This document shows positions 35,525-44,658 of a DNA stretch of 64,000 bases, piece after piece (within the stretch, counting starts at the first letter, position 1; every line of letters begins with the position of its first letter). This DNA comes from Myroides marinus (GTDB lineage: Bacteria > Bacteroidota > Bacteroidia > Flavobacteriales > Flavobacteriaceae): the NCBI RefSeq assembly GCF_900109075.1, contig NZ_FNYS01000006.1, forward strand, positions 120,251 through 184,250. Reading direction: 5' to 3'. A program made the translations under genes and the position numbers. The notes under the pieces are model-generated. The model was not told the origin of the DNA and did not search any database. It saw only the letters and a program-made list of their open reading frames with translations.

Positions 35525-35532
35525 CAAAGATA
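35525..35532 (-). promoter_or_regulatory. -7 box of the HxlR gene
   Basis: Minus-strand TATCTTTG fits TAnnTTTG, 35 bp before the start codon. Confidence 0.55.
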
Positions 35533-35553
35533 CGAAATGCTATTAGAACTCTC

Positions 35554-35561
35554 TATTTTTG
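35554..35561 (+). promoter_or_regulatory. -7 box of the NAD(P)H oxidoreductase gene
   Basis: TATTTTTG fits TAnnTTTG, 28 bp before the ATG at 35590. The two divergent boxes are only about 20 bp apart, so one HxlR site could cover both. Confidence 0.55.
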
Positions 35562-35589
35562 CCCTATCAATAACCATTAATGATAAGAA

Positions 35590-36123
35590 ATGAAGAGTAC
35601 TTTAGTTATAGTAATCCACCCAAATTTTGAAGAATCTGTAGTCAATAAATTATGGGTAAATGAATTGAGTAAGTTCCCTGATCAGTATTATGTACACAAT
35701 TTACACGCTGTATATCCAGATGGAGTAATAGATGTAAAAAAAGAACAAGAGCTTATAGAGGCTTATGATCATATTGTATTTCAGTTTCCATTTTATTGGT
35801 TTAACTGTCCACCCTTGTTTAAGACATGGTTAGACGAAGTCCTAACTTATGGCTGGGCTTATGGAAGTACAAGTGGCTATAAATTGGGTAATAAGAAAGT
35901 AGCCTTGGCACTTAGTGTAGGGATCGATGAAAAGGAATATAGTCTAGAAGGGAAGTATAAATACACTTTAGAACAGCTGTTAGCTCCTTTTGAAGTAACA
36001 TTTAGTTATATTCAGGCTGATTATCGTGGTTTTTATGCATATTATGGCATTGAAAGAGATAGTTCTGATGAGGCTATAAGAAGTAGTATTACGCCTTATT
36101 TACAGTTTATAGCAAAAATCTAA
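35590..36123 (+). CDS. NAD(P)H-dependent oxidoreductase (MdaB/KefF-like flavodoxin fold)
   Basis: A 177-residue FMN/FAD flavoprotein: STLVIVIHPNFEESVVNKLW, YDHIVFQFPFYWFNCPPLFK, WLDEVLTYGWAYGSTSGYKL. The FQFPFYWFNCPPLFKTWLDE motif is diagnostic for the MdaB/KefF quinone reductases. It is divergent from HxlR, a common pairing for quinone- or aldehyde-induced reductases. Confidence 0.92.
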   Translation: MKSTLVIVIHPNFEESVVNKLWVNELSKFPDQYYVHNLHAVYPDGVIDVKKEQELIEAYDHIVFQFPFYWFNCPPLFKTWLDEVLTYGWAYGSTSGYKLGNKKVALALSVGIDEKEYSLEGKYKYTLEQLLAPFEVTFSYIQADYRGFYAYYGIERDSSDEAIRSSITPYLQFIAKI

Positions 36124-36214
36124 CACATAAGAAGAAAATATTTTAAAACCCGATGTTGCAATAGACTGATTTGGCTAATGCAGAATCTGGGTTAAAACTT
36201 AAATCATAATAAAT

Positions 36215-37003
36215 ATGCAATTAGAATTATACCAAATAGATTCATTTACAGATAAGATTTTTCACGGAAATCCAGCTTGTGTAGTACCATTAAAAGAATG
36301 GTTGCCTGATGAGATTTTATTAAAAATAACTCGTGAGAATGCAGTAGCAGAGACCGCTTTCTTTATTGACAAAGGAGAGACTATTCACTTAAGATGGTTT
36401 ACTCCTGAGATAGAGATGGATTTATGTGGGCATGCTACTTTAGCTGCAGCTCATTGTTTAGTATCTATTTTAAATTACAAGGGTGACCAAATCACTTTTG
36501 AGACTAAAAGTGGACTACTTACAGTAGAGGTAAAGGATGGGATGTATTATATGGATTTCCCATCTCGAATGCCAGAGGTATCAACTCTTCCAGATATAAT
36601 TGTGAAGTCTCTGAATATTCAACCTAAAGAAGTATTCCAATCTAGAGATTATGTATTAGTATATGAATCTGAGGAAGATATTAAAAAGGTTCAAATAGAA
36701 CGTTCTATTTTCGATACGATTAATTTAGATCCAGGAGGAGTTGTAATTACTTCAGTAGGTAGTGATTGTGATTTTGTATCGAGATACTTTACTCCACAAT
36801 CGACCATTCTTGAAGATCCTGTAACAGGGTCTGCACATTGTTCACTTATCCCATTTTGGTCATCTAGATTAGGTAAAGATACTTTATTTGCGCGTCAGAT
36901 ATCAGAAAGAGGAGGAGAATTGTATTGTGAGAATAAAGAACAGAGAGTAATTGTAGCAGGTAAAGCCAGAACATATTCTGTAGGACATATCTACATAGAA
37001 TAA
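36215..37003 (+). CDS. PhzF-family isomerase
   Basis: A 262-residue PhzF/diaminopimelate-epimerase-fold protein: YQIDSFTDKIFHGNPACVVP, ENAVAETAFFI with the catalytic Glu, LRWFTPEIEMDLCGHATLAA, DPVTGSAHCSLIPFW. Such proteins are isomerases; substrate of this stand-alone member is not known. Ends in a hairpin terminator. Confidence 0.94.
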   Translation: MQLELYQIDSFTDKIFHGNPACVVPLKEWLPDEILLKITRENAVAETAFFIDKGETIHLRWFTPEIEMDLCGHATLAAAHCLVSILNYKGDQITFETKSGLLTVEVKDGMYYMDFPSRMPEVSTLPDIIVKSLNIQPKEVFQSRDYVLVYESEEDIKKVQIERSIFDTINLDPGGVVITSVGSDCDFVSRYFTPQSTILEDPVTGSAHCSLIPFWSSRLGKDTLFARQISERGGELYCENKEQRVIVAGKARTYSVGHIYIE

Positions 37004-37017
37004 TGTATCGTATACTC

Positions 37018-37047
37018 AATCCCTCAATAATATTCTGTATTGGGGGA
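37018..37047. terminator. terminator between phzF-like and the next gene
   Basis: AATCCCTCAATA (37018-37029) pairs, with one wobble or mismatch, with TATTGGGGGATT (37038-37049), between convergent genes. Confidence 0.6.
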
Positions 37048-37581
37048 TTACTTATTTCTTAATCTATTCCATTCTTTCCAAAAACCTAAGTAACCATCTC
37101 TACTAAATTCATCTGTTGGAAGAATCTTAGATTTACTTTCTCTGTAGAAGTTTTGTACTTCATCTGCAAAGGCATATACTATTTCTCGATATTTGTCTTT
37201 ATTAATTATGACCTGAGTACCTTTATCTGAAGTATGTTTGATTTCTGTGTCATTTATATGCTCTATTGTCCAATCTATTCCACTTGGACAGCCTCCTATT
37301 ACAAGTCGCCCATTTTCATCAAAATACATGAAGTGCCCACAACAAGGTATCAATTGACTATCGTGATTATGTTCATTTAAGTTTTCTGTTAAACTTCTTA
37401 ATAGGTAAAATGCTGTAGCAGATACTGTGACATCAAGAGTATACTCATTAGAGACTACCTCATCACCAATTTGAAGAAATACATCTCCATGAGCACATAA
37501 GTCATATTCTTCATCCGTATTTTTTATCCAATGAAGATTTGATACCTTAATAATAAATTGGTTATTTGTCATATTAGTCAA
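37048..37581 (-). CDS. hypothetical cytoplasmic protein
   Basis: A 177-residue protein with no signal or membrane segment. Features include an internal Cys-rich stretch (LIPCCGHFMYFDENGRLVIG, then GCPSGIDWTIEHIND) and a charged C-terminus (GYLGFWKEWNRLRNK). The HGDVFLQIGDEVVSNEYTLD part is probably beta-rich. It resembles stand-alone proteins often found near SMI1/KNR4 genes in flavobacteria, but I cannot name a family. Confidence 0.7.
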   Translation of the reverse strand: MTNMTNNQFIIKVSNLHWIKNTDEEYDLCAHGDVFLQIGDEVVSNEYTLDVTVSATAFYLLRSLTENLNEHNHDSQLIPCCGHFMYFDENGRLVIGGCPSGIDWTIEHINDTEIKHTSDKGTQVIINKDKYREIVYAFADEVQNFYRESKSKILPTDEFSRDGYLGFWKEWNRLRNK

Positions 37582-37645
37582 TATTAATGATCTGTAGTCA
37601 TTTATAAAATTACACTATAAAAATAATATATCTGAACCTACTAAC

Positions 37646-38089
37646 TTAAAACTTAGAATTAATAGGAATATTAAAGCGTATAGAAGTTGTAAACCCTTTG
37701 ATAGGGCGGTAGTCTGTCTTATCAGCAATAGGTAGACCATATCCTAAGTCCACTTCAAATAAGGTAAAGAGTGACAACCCAACTTTCGGAGTTATGGTAT
37801 AGGGTGTAATCTCAGCTCGTCCAAAAGCACCTATGTAATACATATCAGAATAATAAGCCACAGCTACTTCTGGAATAACTGCATATTTGCCCTGTGTCCA
37901 CGTAAAGTTGGCTGTTGCATCTACCTTAAGTATATTAGTATTATTAATTTCTGTTGCATAATAACCACCTACTTTTACAATACTTCCTTTTTGGTATTGA
38001 TAACTCACCGAAGGCCCCCACAGGCTATTTTGCGCCTGAAGAGTTGATGTACCTATTAGTAGACATACAAAGATTAAGATAATTCTCAT
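37646..38089 (-). CDS. small outer-membrane beta-barrel-like protein
   Basis: A 147-residue exported protein with a signal peptide (MRIILIFVCLLIGTSTLQAQ, cleaved after QAQ). The mature part is alternating hydrophobic strands rich in Tyr (GGYYATEINNTNILKVDATA, YYSDMYYIGAFGRAEITPYT) with a C-terminal aromatic (NSKF), typical of a small outer-membrane barrel. Function unknown. Confidence 0.72.
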   Translation of the reverse strand: MRIILIFVCLLIGTSTLQAQNSLWGPSVSYQYQKGSIVKVGGYYATEINNTNILKVDATANFTWTQGKYAVIPEVAVAYYSDMYYIGAFGRAEITPYTITPKVGLSLFTLFEVDLGYGLPIADKTDYRPIKGFTTSIRFNIPINSKF

Positions 38090-38154
38090 CGCGATGTTGT
38101 TTTTTGATTTATAAAGAAACTTATTAATTTGGGTAGTTAGAGTAGTTTAATAAA

Positions 38155-38709
38155 TTACAATGTTTTACTTCCTTTGGTTTCTACTGCTTTAATAATCCAT
38201 TCTTCAAAGGTTCGCCAAGATTTCAACTCATCAGACGTTTCTACATATTCTTCAAGAGGGTATTCGTGACAAAAGACATCATAATTATTCTCCTCATTTT
38301 TCGTTGTACAGAAACCCATCCAATCTCCCATAGAACAATGAGTCCCTATCATGATAAACTGGTCTGTAATTACTTCATCGGCTTCTAATATTTCATGTTG
38401 TATGACTTGTATATTTTCCTGTAATTCAACTAAGTTATATATCTCAAAGCTGGGTAAGTACTCAGAGATAAAGAATTGCCCACAACCGATCTCTTCTAAA
38501 AACAGGTAATAAGTAGGAGGTAATAAGTTATGAGTAAGCGACTTAATGGTCGTTAACTCTTCTTCTGAAATCGGTTGAGTATTAAAGCGTAAATACTCAG
38601 TTTCTGTAATTTCTTGTCCATTAATCCATTTAGTTCTATTTAGAATAGCTTCATTCTTTATAATCCATTCTTTTAGTATATGCAGCGAATTGATAAACTC
38701 TCTTGTCAT
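38155..38709 (-). CDS. SMI1/KNR4-family protein
   Basis: A 184-residue SUKH-type protein: EELTTIKSLTHNLLPPTYYL, FLEEIGCGQFFISEYLPSFE, MIGTHCSMGDWMGFCTTK. The second member of this superfamily in the window. Possible immunity or regulatory role; no partner toxin is adjacent. Confidence 0.82.
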   Translation of the reverse strand: MTREFINSLHILKEWIIKNEAILNRTKWINGQEITETEYLRFNTQPISEEELTTIKSLTHNLLPPTYYLFLEEIGCGQFFISEYLPSFEIYNLVELQENIQVIQHEILEADEVITDQFIMIGTHCSMGDWMGFCTTKNEENNYDVFCHEYPLEEYVETSDELKSWRTFEEWIIKAVETKGSKTL

Positions 38710-38845
38710 TCTTGTTGATTTAATGTAATAGGTTAAGTCAGCTTAAGAGGTAAAATTACTTCTTATAAATGATATAACAGTCCCCGAAAGTAGTGGGTTT
38801 ATATTTAATACGTAAGAAGAAGGAAACTATTGTACAGTTTTATTA

Positions 38846-38853
38846 TACTTTTG
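38846..38853 (+). promoter_or_regulatory. -7 box of the 38.88-40.93 kb unit
   Basis: TACTTTTG fits TAnnTTTG, 30 bp before the ATG at 38884. Confidence 0.55.
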
Positions 38854-38883
38854 TAACAGAATTCACAAGTTAGACTCTATATA

Positions 38884-39021
38884 ATGGGAAGAAATACACC
38901 TGCTAATCGAAAAGCCGTTAAGGACAAAATAGATAAAAAGAAACAAAAAGTGCACGAAGCAGCTGTAAAGCGCAAAGCGCTTTTAAAGGAGATAGTTAAT
39001 CAGGTAAAGAACAAACAATAA
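38884..39021 (+). CDS. 45-residue basic protein
   Basis: It starts MGRNTPANRKAVKDKIDKKK and ends LLKEIVNQVKNKQ. It is strongly basic and predicted to be one long helix. A -7 box is well placed upstream, and the WG-repeat gene follows after 8 bp, so it leads an operon. The composition suggests nucleic-acid or ribosome binding, but that is inference. Confidence 0.6.
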   Translation: MGRNTPANRKAVKDKIDKKKQKVHEAAVKRKALLKEIVNQVKNKQ

Positions 39022-39029
39022 CTCAAGTT

Positions 39030-40088
39030 ATGATCAGACGTTATTTAAAAATATTCATCATTGCACTTGGTTTAGGAGTGTCACTTGCTAATTGCAATAG
39101 CTTGTCTAACAGTAATCCTTTAGTAAATACTATCGTTGAAGGTTCAGAGAACACTATTCTTATTCCTAAGAAGAATGATGCAGGAGTATGGGGATATGTA
39201 GACGCTACTCAGAATTGGGTAATAGAACCTAAGTATGAGGATGCTTGGATGTTTAGTAAAGGAATGGGAGTAGTACAAATTAGTGAAGATAAATGCGGCT
39301 TGATCAATACTAAAGGGGAGTGGATAATAGAACCTAATTATCAATCTATATTGACTTTTGTAGACGCTAAAGGAGAGACTTACTTTAATGTAGAGAAAGA
39401 CAACGTGAATACACTCTTTGACGCTCAAGGTAAAGAGATATTTTCTTCTCCAGAAACAGTGTTTTCATCAGAGGTTCTTTTTAATGAGGGACTATATATG
39501 AGAACAGGTGAAAATGGTCTTTTTGGTTTTATCAACAGTACTGGCAAATGGGCAATATCACCAACCTATTTATATGGTTCTGATTTTTCAGATGGTGTCG
39601 CGAGTGTTAGTTTAGATGAAAAAACACGAGCGATTATAGATCACAAAGGGGATGTTATAACGAGATTTGCTAATGATATTGACTATGTAGGAGTTTTTAG
39701 AAATGGACTTGCGCCTGCACGTAAAAATGAAAAGTACGGTTACATCAATAAAAAAGGAGAAACTGTAATAGAATTCAAGTATCTTGATGCAAAGGAGTTT
39801 AAAGGAGGAATTGCTTTTGCTACAGATAACGATGCTGATTTATGGCAATGTATCGATACGCAAGGGAAGGTAGTTTTTGAGATCACCAGCAGTTTTATAG
39901 TACCTATGGGACACGGTTATATACAGGCTCATAAAGAGGATAAAGTAGGAATAATCAATGCTAAGGGAGAAGTAGTATTGCCCTTTATCTATGACTTGAT
40001 TCTTAATATTGAACAAGAGCATTACGTAAAAGTGAAGTTAGGAACAGAATATTACTATATAGATTTAACTACAGGAACGAAATATTAG
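39030..40088 (+). CDS. WG-repeat lipoprotein
   Basis: 352 residues with a lipoprotein signal (MIRRYLKIFIIALGLGVSLA, then NC; lipobox SLANC). The mature part is built of WG repeats: GVWGYVDATQNWVIEPKYED, KCGLINTKGEWIIEPNYQSI, GLFGFINSTGKWAISPTYLY, KYGYINKKGETVIEFKYLDA, KVGIINAKGEVVLPFIYDLI. These beta-hairpin repeats occur in cell-envelope proteins of Bacteroidota. Four bases before the next gene; co-transcribed. Confidence 0.9.
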   Translation: MIRRYLKIFIIALGLGVSLANCNSLSNSNPLVNTIVEGSENTILIPKKNDAGVWGYVDATQNWVIEPKYEDAWMFSKGMGVVQISEDKCGLINTKGEWIIEPNYQSILTFVDAKGETYFNVEKDNVNTLFDAQGKEIFSSPETVFSSEVLFNEGLYMRTGENGLFGFINSTGKWAISPTYLYGSDFSDGVASVSLDEKTRAIIDHKGDVITRFANDIDYVGVFRNGLAPARKNEKYGYINKKGETVIEFKYLDAKEFKGGIAFATDNDADLWQCIDTQGKVVFEITSSFIVPMGHGYIQAHKEDKVGIINAKGEVVLPFIYDLILNIEQEHYVKVKLGTEYYYIDLTTGTKY

Positions 40089-40092
40089 TGAT

Positions 40093-40929
40093 ATGTCAAG
40101 AGACTTTAAACAAATATTTAAAGATTATCAGAAGAAATATCATCTATGTCATTGGTTAGATAAAAACGAGCAAGTAGCAAGTAATGAAGGAGAAGTTTTC
40201 TGGCAATACTGTGGATTAACTGATGACTTTAAAGAAGAGTTAGTGAACGCTGTGATAGAAACTTTTTTTAAAGATAAAGAATATCTCTATTTATGTATTT
40301 CTCCAAGCAAAACTGATTTAATTAATAAAGAATTAGTAGCAGGTCGAATAGCTGAACAATTGCATAAAAAAGATATTGGTATAACAGATGAATCTTTTGA
40401 TAAGATGATACACTTTACTTCGTATGGTGTTTATAAAAAAGGTATTAATCAAGGTTTTGATAAAGTTAGGAAAAGATCTGATAATCAATCTTTACAAGTG
40501 TCTTTCTTTACTAATGTAATAGAAGAAAAAACAAAGTTAATCCCTTCTTATCTGAATGAATATCTAAGATTAATTGAGAAAGATTTGTACAAAAACTATG
40601 GAGGTACAATGGAATCTCTGTGGATTGATATTGAATTAGTTGAAAAACAAGAGCCATATCCATTTAGATTTCAGAAAAGAGTAAATAGCCCATCTTCTTA
40701 TACAGATCCATATACTTATAATGTTGGTCACTTTAGTATTAAACCTGATTTTAATCTGCTGGATAAACTTCAATCTAAAAGTTTAATCTGTTTATATCTT
40801 ATAGATTTATTATGTGAGTCTATAAATGAACTATCAAATAGGAAGAAAGCATTAGGAGATTTTGATTTTAGTACTTTCCAATCTGATTTTATAGAAGCTT
40901 GTGAAAAAGTAAAGTCTATATTAAAGTAA
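40093..40929 (+). CDS. hypothetical protein co-transcribed with the WG-repeat gene
   Basis: A 278-residue soluble protein, helix-rich and charged, with no signal peptide. Notable segments: KKYHLCHWLDKNEQVASNEG, YLYLCISPSKTDLINKELVA, IDIELVEKQEPYPFRFQKRV. It starts 4 bp after the WG-repeat gene and ends in a strong terminator. I do not recognise a family; a cytoplasmic partner or immunity-type protein is possible but unsupported. Confidence 0.7.
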   Translation: MSRDFKQIFKDYQKKYHLCHWLDKNEQVASNEGEVFWQYCGLTDDFKEELVNAVIETFFKDKEYLYLCISPSKTDLINKELVAGRIAEQLHKKDIGITDESFDKMIHFTSYGVYKKGINQGFDKVRKRSDNQSLQVSFFTNVIEEKTKLIPSYLNEYLRLIEKDLYKNYGGTMESLWIDIELVEKQEPYPFRFQKRVNSPSSYTDPYTYNVGHFSIKPDFNLLDKLQSKSLICLYLIDLLCESINELSNRKKALGDFDFSTFQSDFIEACEKVKSILK

Positions 40930-40963
40930 AACCCCACCGATAGCCATATCTATCGGTGGGGTT
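40930..40963. terminator. bidirectional terminator
   Basis: AACCCCACCGATAG (40930-40943) pairs with CTATCGGTGGGGTT (40950-40963). It belongs to a set of related CACYGATA palindromes (42.6 and 44.66 kb). Confidence 0.88.
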
Positions 40964-40969
40964 CTTATA

Positions 40970-41968
40970 TTACTTTATTCTCACTAATTCTACTCTTCTG
41001 TTTTTAGCTTTATTGCTATCAGAGTCATTAGCTACTAATGGATTATCCGCTCCCAGTCCTTTGGCAACTAAGCGACTTTTATCAATACCCTGACTAATCA
41101 AAGCAGTCATAACCGCATTAGCTCGCTCAGAAGAAAGCTTTTTATTGTGATTAGCTTCACCAGTATTATCTGTATGTCCTTCTATAGAGATTTTTAAAGA
41201 ACTATCTTTCTTTAATGCAGTGGCAATCTCAGAGACTACTTCATTACCTTCTTTAGTAACCGATGATTTATCCGTATCAAAATTGATATATAAAATAGAC
41301 TTTCCTTTTTCTGTTAAGTCTTTGACTATTTCATCTGCAGTAATTTTAGTGATTGTCTGTTCCAAAGCTTCTTCTTGTAAGATATTCAGTTTTCCACCAG
41401 CATTATTAGCTGTGTATTGTATATAGATATTACCTTGTTTGTGCGTTTTGATAACATACATCTTTATTACCTCACCTGCATATCCTATATCACCGTCAGC
41501 CCCTTTGTTAGGATCTTGCTTATTATAGTTGTCATACTCTTCTCGCGTTATTTCTCCATCATATACTTTATACGCTCCTATAGACGTTAAGTAGTCCTCT
41601 AAGCTTTTCTCAAAATAGCGTTGAGAGAATTCTTCTCCTTGTACGGCAGTTACGTTCGTTTTATATAGTTTCCCTTCTATAGGAGTCATTATTCCTTCAA
41701 TAGGGAAGTAGCATACATCAAAGTTCTTTTGTAGAGGCTTATTCATTTCTTTTAATCCTTTAGGTAGAGTAAAGAAAGGAAAAGCACCTATCTCAGCTTC
41801 ACTATAAGGGATATTTTCAATCTTAAAGCTTGTAGATTCTTTTACAGGTTCTTCTGTAGTAGTTGAGCTCTGCTCTACAGGGGTATTTGTTGTATCAGTC
41901 TCTTTATTCTTCTGGTTACAAGCCATTACAAGTAATGCACTTGCCAATAGAAAGGTTGTTTTTTTCAT
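40970..41968 (-). CDS. OmpA-family lipoprotein
   Basis: 332 residues with a lipoprotein signal (MKKTTFLLASALLVMAC, Cys17) and a Thr/Glu-rich linker. The C-terminal OmpA-like peptidoglycan-binding domain (about 220-332) shows LYINFDTDKSSVTKEGNEVV, ISIEGHTDNTGEANHNKKLS, SERANAVMTALISQGIDKSR and NRRVELVRIK. The middle domain (about 50-200) is of unknown fold. It anchors the outer membrane to the wall. Confidence 0.92.
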   Translation of the reverse strand: MKKTTFLLASALLVMACNQKNKETDTTNTPVEQSSTTTEEPVKESTSFKIENIPYSEAEIGAFPFFTLPKGLKEMNKPLQKNFDVCYFPIEGIMTPIEGKLYKTNVTAVQGEEFSQRYFEKSLEDYLTSIGAYKVYDGEITREEYDNYNKQDPNKGADGDIGYAGEVIKMYVIKTHKQGNIYIQYTANNAGGKLNILQEEALEQTITKITADEIVKDLTEKGKSILYINFDTDKSSVTKEGNEVVSEIATALKKDSSLKISIEGHTDNTGEANHNKKLSSERANAVMTALISQGIDKSRLVAKGLGADNPLVANDSDSNKAKNRRVELVRIK

Positions 41969-42166
41969 ACTTTGTTTATTTAGATTTGGTTATTGTTGTT
42001 TTTGTCTTTTTATGACTGTACTAAATTCGGTAAAAAAACATTATCTATTGCAGATAGAGAATAAAATTAAGTAAATGAGGATGTTCTTATGGATTCATAA
42101 GGGCAGAATGAGAAGGGGGGAGAAATAAATGTTAAGTATAGTACCTGTTTATTGTAAAGTAATTTA

Positions 42167-42174
42167 TAGTTTTG
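42167..42174 (+). promoter_or_regulatory. -7 box of the 42.2 kb gene
   Basis: TAGTTTTG fits TAnnTTTG, 25 bp before the ATG at 42200. Confidence 0.5.
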
Positions 42175-42199
42175 ATGGTCATATTTATAAACAGAAATA

Positions 42200-42610
42200 A
42201 TGCCTCAGAAAGAAAAAGTAGAGTTAGATGATGGAATGAACAAAATAGGTGGTATTATGCTGCTGATTCTTTTCTTTTCTTTAATAGGAGGGTATTTTGT
42301 GACTAATTCTGATGAATATATTTCTAGAAAATACAAAGAGTTTAATGAATATAGTTTTGAAGGAGAGGTTTATGATAAGAAAGAAGATCAAAAAGGAGGA
42401 GGAGCTAATGTTACTCGTTATCTACATCTAAAAACAGGAATTATACATCGCGTTAATATCTCCAAGTATTATGACGTGCAGATAGGGGATTATGTATATA
42501 AACCTGCTAAATCTGATACAGTATATTATATTGTCAAGAAGAAGGATACTATAAAAGCAATGGAAAATAGTTACTTAAAAGATTATCTGAAGACAATGTC
42601 TAAAGAATAA
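42200..42610 (+). CDS. hypothetical membrane-anchored protein
   Basis: A 136-residue protein with one N-terminal membrane segment (GGIMLLILFFSLIGGYFVTN, about 15-34) and a charged extracytoplasmic domain (KEFNEYSFEGEVYDKKEDQK, VQIGDYVYKPAKSDTVYYIV). Single-gene unit with its own -7 box and terminator. Family unknown. Confidence 0.7.
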   Translation: MPQKEKVELDDGMNKIGGIMLLILFFSLIGGYFVTNSDEYISRKYKEFNEYSFEGEVYDKKEDQKGGGANVTRYLHLKTGIIHRVNISKYYDVQIGDYVYKPAKSDTVYYIVKKKDTIKAMENSYLKDYLKTMSKE

Positions 42611-42617
42611 AGTGAAT

Positions 42618-42655
42618 AAAAGCCCACTGATAGAGATCTCTATCAGTGGGCTTTT
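42618..42655. terminator. bidirectional terminator (perfect 38-bp palindrome)
   Basis: The left arm AAAAGCCCACTGATAGAGA (42618-42636) is the exact complement of 42637-42655. A- and T-runs flank it on both strands. Confidence 0.9.
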
Positions 42656-42664
42656 GGTTGCTAT

Positions 42665-43876
42665 CTACTTTATATTAATGATATTGTGTTTATACCAAAC
42701 ACTGGGTTTGAATATCTGCTCTATAACGATAGCTAACATAATTGGTATAAAAGTTAGTTCTATATATCCATAAACTGTAAGTACATAAGAGAGTACTAAT
42801 ATTATTCTGGCATACTCTAGATAATAAATCCATCTGCGTTGTTCCATCAAGGCTCCACAGTTGATTAGAGTAATTAGGATTAGCACTGCACCTGTAAATT
42901 TAGTAATACTGTCTAAGTTGCTGTAATAATAGGTCATCAGACACATTAGCAAGAAACTAAAAGCAATCTGTATGTTGAGGTAAACTTGATAACGAAACTG
43001 GAAATCATTACTTTTATTAGGTAACCATTTCTTTTCTAATTCTGGTCGAATATCTTGATCCATTAGCGCAGGACTACCAAAGGCTATTCTAATCTTATCC
43101 TTTAGAGTATCGGCCCTTTTAACAGCTTCAAGTATTTCGAGGTAATAATGAAAGTGTTGCCATAGAAAACTGTAACTCTTAATAGGATGTGTAAGTCCAT
43201 ATTTAGGCTTTTCTTCTTCACGCTGAAATGTGCCAAATAGCTTGTCCCAAAAGACAAAGACATCTCCATAGTTTTTATCTAAATACTTTTCGTCAGATGC
43301 GTGATGTACACCATGTAGAGAAGGAGTGATAAAAATGTATTCTAACCATCTTAATTTGCCCACTATCTGTGTATGGGTAAAGAAAGAGTACACTCCGTGA
43401 AACAGCAGAATAAAAATAACTAAGGAAGGGTGAAAGCCTACCCAAGGCAATACACACCAGAACACATTTCTAATTAATGCTTGAAACACTGTGATTCTCG
43501 CAGCTACTGTAAGGTTAAATTCTTCACTTTGATGATGAACAATATGAGCTGCCCACAGCAGGTTGACTTCATGCCCTAATCTGTGGTACCAATACCATAC
43601 TAAATCTGTTGCTAAAATTAAGAGTATCCATGTGTACCAGGTATTTGGGATATTTAGCAGTGCGTAGTGCTCGTAGATATAATAAAATAGAGAGTAGAAA
43701 CTGGCTGATATAAACAAGTTTAATAAACGCTCTGCTATACCAATACTAATATTAGTAATAGAGCTTTCGTATTTAAAGATATCTTGTCTTTTTTTGTATT
43801 TTGCTACTTGATATTCGATAAATAAGAAAATAAAGAATGCAGGTAAGGCAAAAGCCAAATAATTTACTTTTTCCAT
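42665..43876 (-). CDS. sterol desaturase/fatty-acid hydroxylase-type membrane enzyme
   Basis: A 403-residue integral membrane di-iron enzyme. His clusters: WYHRLGHEVNLLWAAHIVHH, FHGVYSFFTHTQIVG, PSLHGVHHASDEKYLDKNYG. This fits the fatty-acid hydroxylase superfamily, close to alkylglycerol-monooxygenase-like proteins. Several helices lie before and after the catalytic core (about 70-260). It starts 5 bp after the alpha/beta hydrolase gene on the same strand. Confidence 0.9.
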   Translation of the reverse strand: MEKVNYLAFALPAFFIFLFIEYQVAKYKKRQDIFKYESSITNISIGIAERLLNLFISASFYSLFYYIYEHYALLNIPNTWYTWILLILATDLVWYWYHRLGHEVNLLWAAHIVHHQSEEFNLTVAARITVFQALIRNVFWCVLPWVGFHPSLVIFILLFHGVYSFFTHTQIVGKLRWLEYIFITPSLHGVHHASDEKYLDKNYGDVFVFWDKLFGTFQREEEKPKYGLTHPIKSYSFLWQHFHYYLEILEAVKRADTLKDKIRIAFGSPALMDQDIRPELEKKWLPNKSNDFQFRYQVYLNIQIAFSFLLMCLMTYYYSNLDSITKFTGAVLILITLINCGALMEQRRWIYYLEYARIILVLSYVLTVYGYIELTFIPIMLAIVIEQIFKPSVWYKHNIINIK

Positions 43877-43881
43877 AGTGA

Positions 43882-44616
43882 TTAGGCAGATAGAAATTCA
43901 GTTAAATAACGATTAAAAAGCTCAGGATGTTCCATCATCGGAACATGTCCACAGTTGTCTATCACTCTTAAATCAGAGTGAGGAATACTTGTTTGGAATT
44001 CATAAGCTACGTTTATAGGTGTTACATTATCTTGTTTGCCCCAAATCAATAAGACTGGATGTTTTATTTCAGAAAGAGAGTTCTTTAAATTTTGTTTTCT
44101 GGCTGCTCTGGCTAAGTTTATAATGGCTAATACTTTTAGGGGATTCCTTGTGGTGTGATATACATCATCGATAAGCTCTTTTGACAGCACTTCTTTGTTT
44201 TCGAAAACCTCTTCTACTTTGCGTTTTAAGTAATCATAATCTCTTACTTTGATAAACGTAGCTCCAAGAGAACTTTCATATAAACCTGAGCTTCCTGTAA
44301 GCACTAATTTCTTTACTTTATCAGGATACTGTAGGGTATATAACAAGGCTAAATGCCCACCTAAAGAATTACCTACTAAAATAGGGTTGACGATTTGGTT
44401 AGCCTTAATATAATCATCTAAAAAATCAGATAGACTATCTAAGGCATTATTGCCCATAAGTTTGTCTCCTACAGGGAGACTGGGAATATAAACAGTGTAG
44501 TGATCAGCAAGGTGCTGTTCCACATGAAGCCAGTTACTTAGGCTTCCTAATAAACCATGTAGTAATATTACCGCAGGTTTGTCTTTGGAAGAAACTATGG
44601 TTTGTGCCATATACAT
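43882..44616 (-). CDS. alpha/beta hydrolase
   Basis: A 244-residue hydrolase: oxyanion loop VILLHGLLGSLSNW, nucleophile elbow LVGNSLGGHLALLY (Ser), acid region WGKQDNVTPINVA (Asp) and His in DNCGHVPMMEHPE. Size and motifs fit a lipase/lactonase/C-C hydrolase. First gene of the pair with the membrane hydroxylase, suggesting joint lipid metabolism. Confidence 0.92.
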   Translation of the reverse strand: MYMAQTIVSSKDKPAVILLHGLLGSLSNWLHVEQHLADHYTVYIPSLPVGDKLMGNNALDSLSDFLDDYIKANQIVNPILVGNSLGGHLALLYTLQYPDKVKKLVLTGSSGLYESSLGATFIKVRDYDYLKRKVEEVFENKEVLSKELIDDVYHTTRNPLKVLAIINLARAARKQNLKNSLSEIKHPVLLIWGKQDNVTPINVAYEFQTSIPHSDLRVIDNCGHVPMMEHPELFNRYLTEFLSA

Positions 44617-44658
44617 TTTGAGTTTGTGTTAATACTTTACAAGTACACCAACAAAAAA

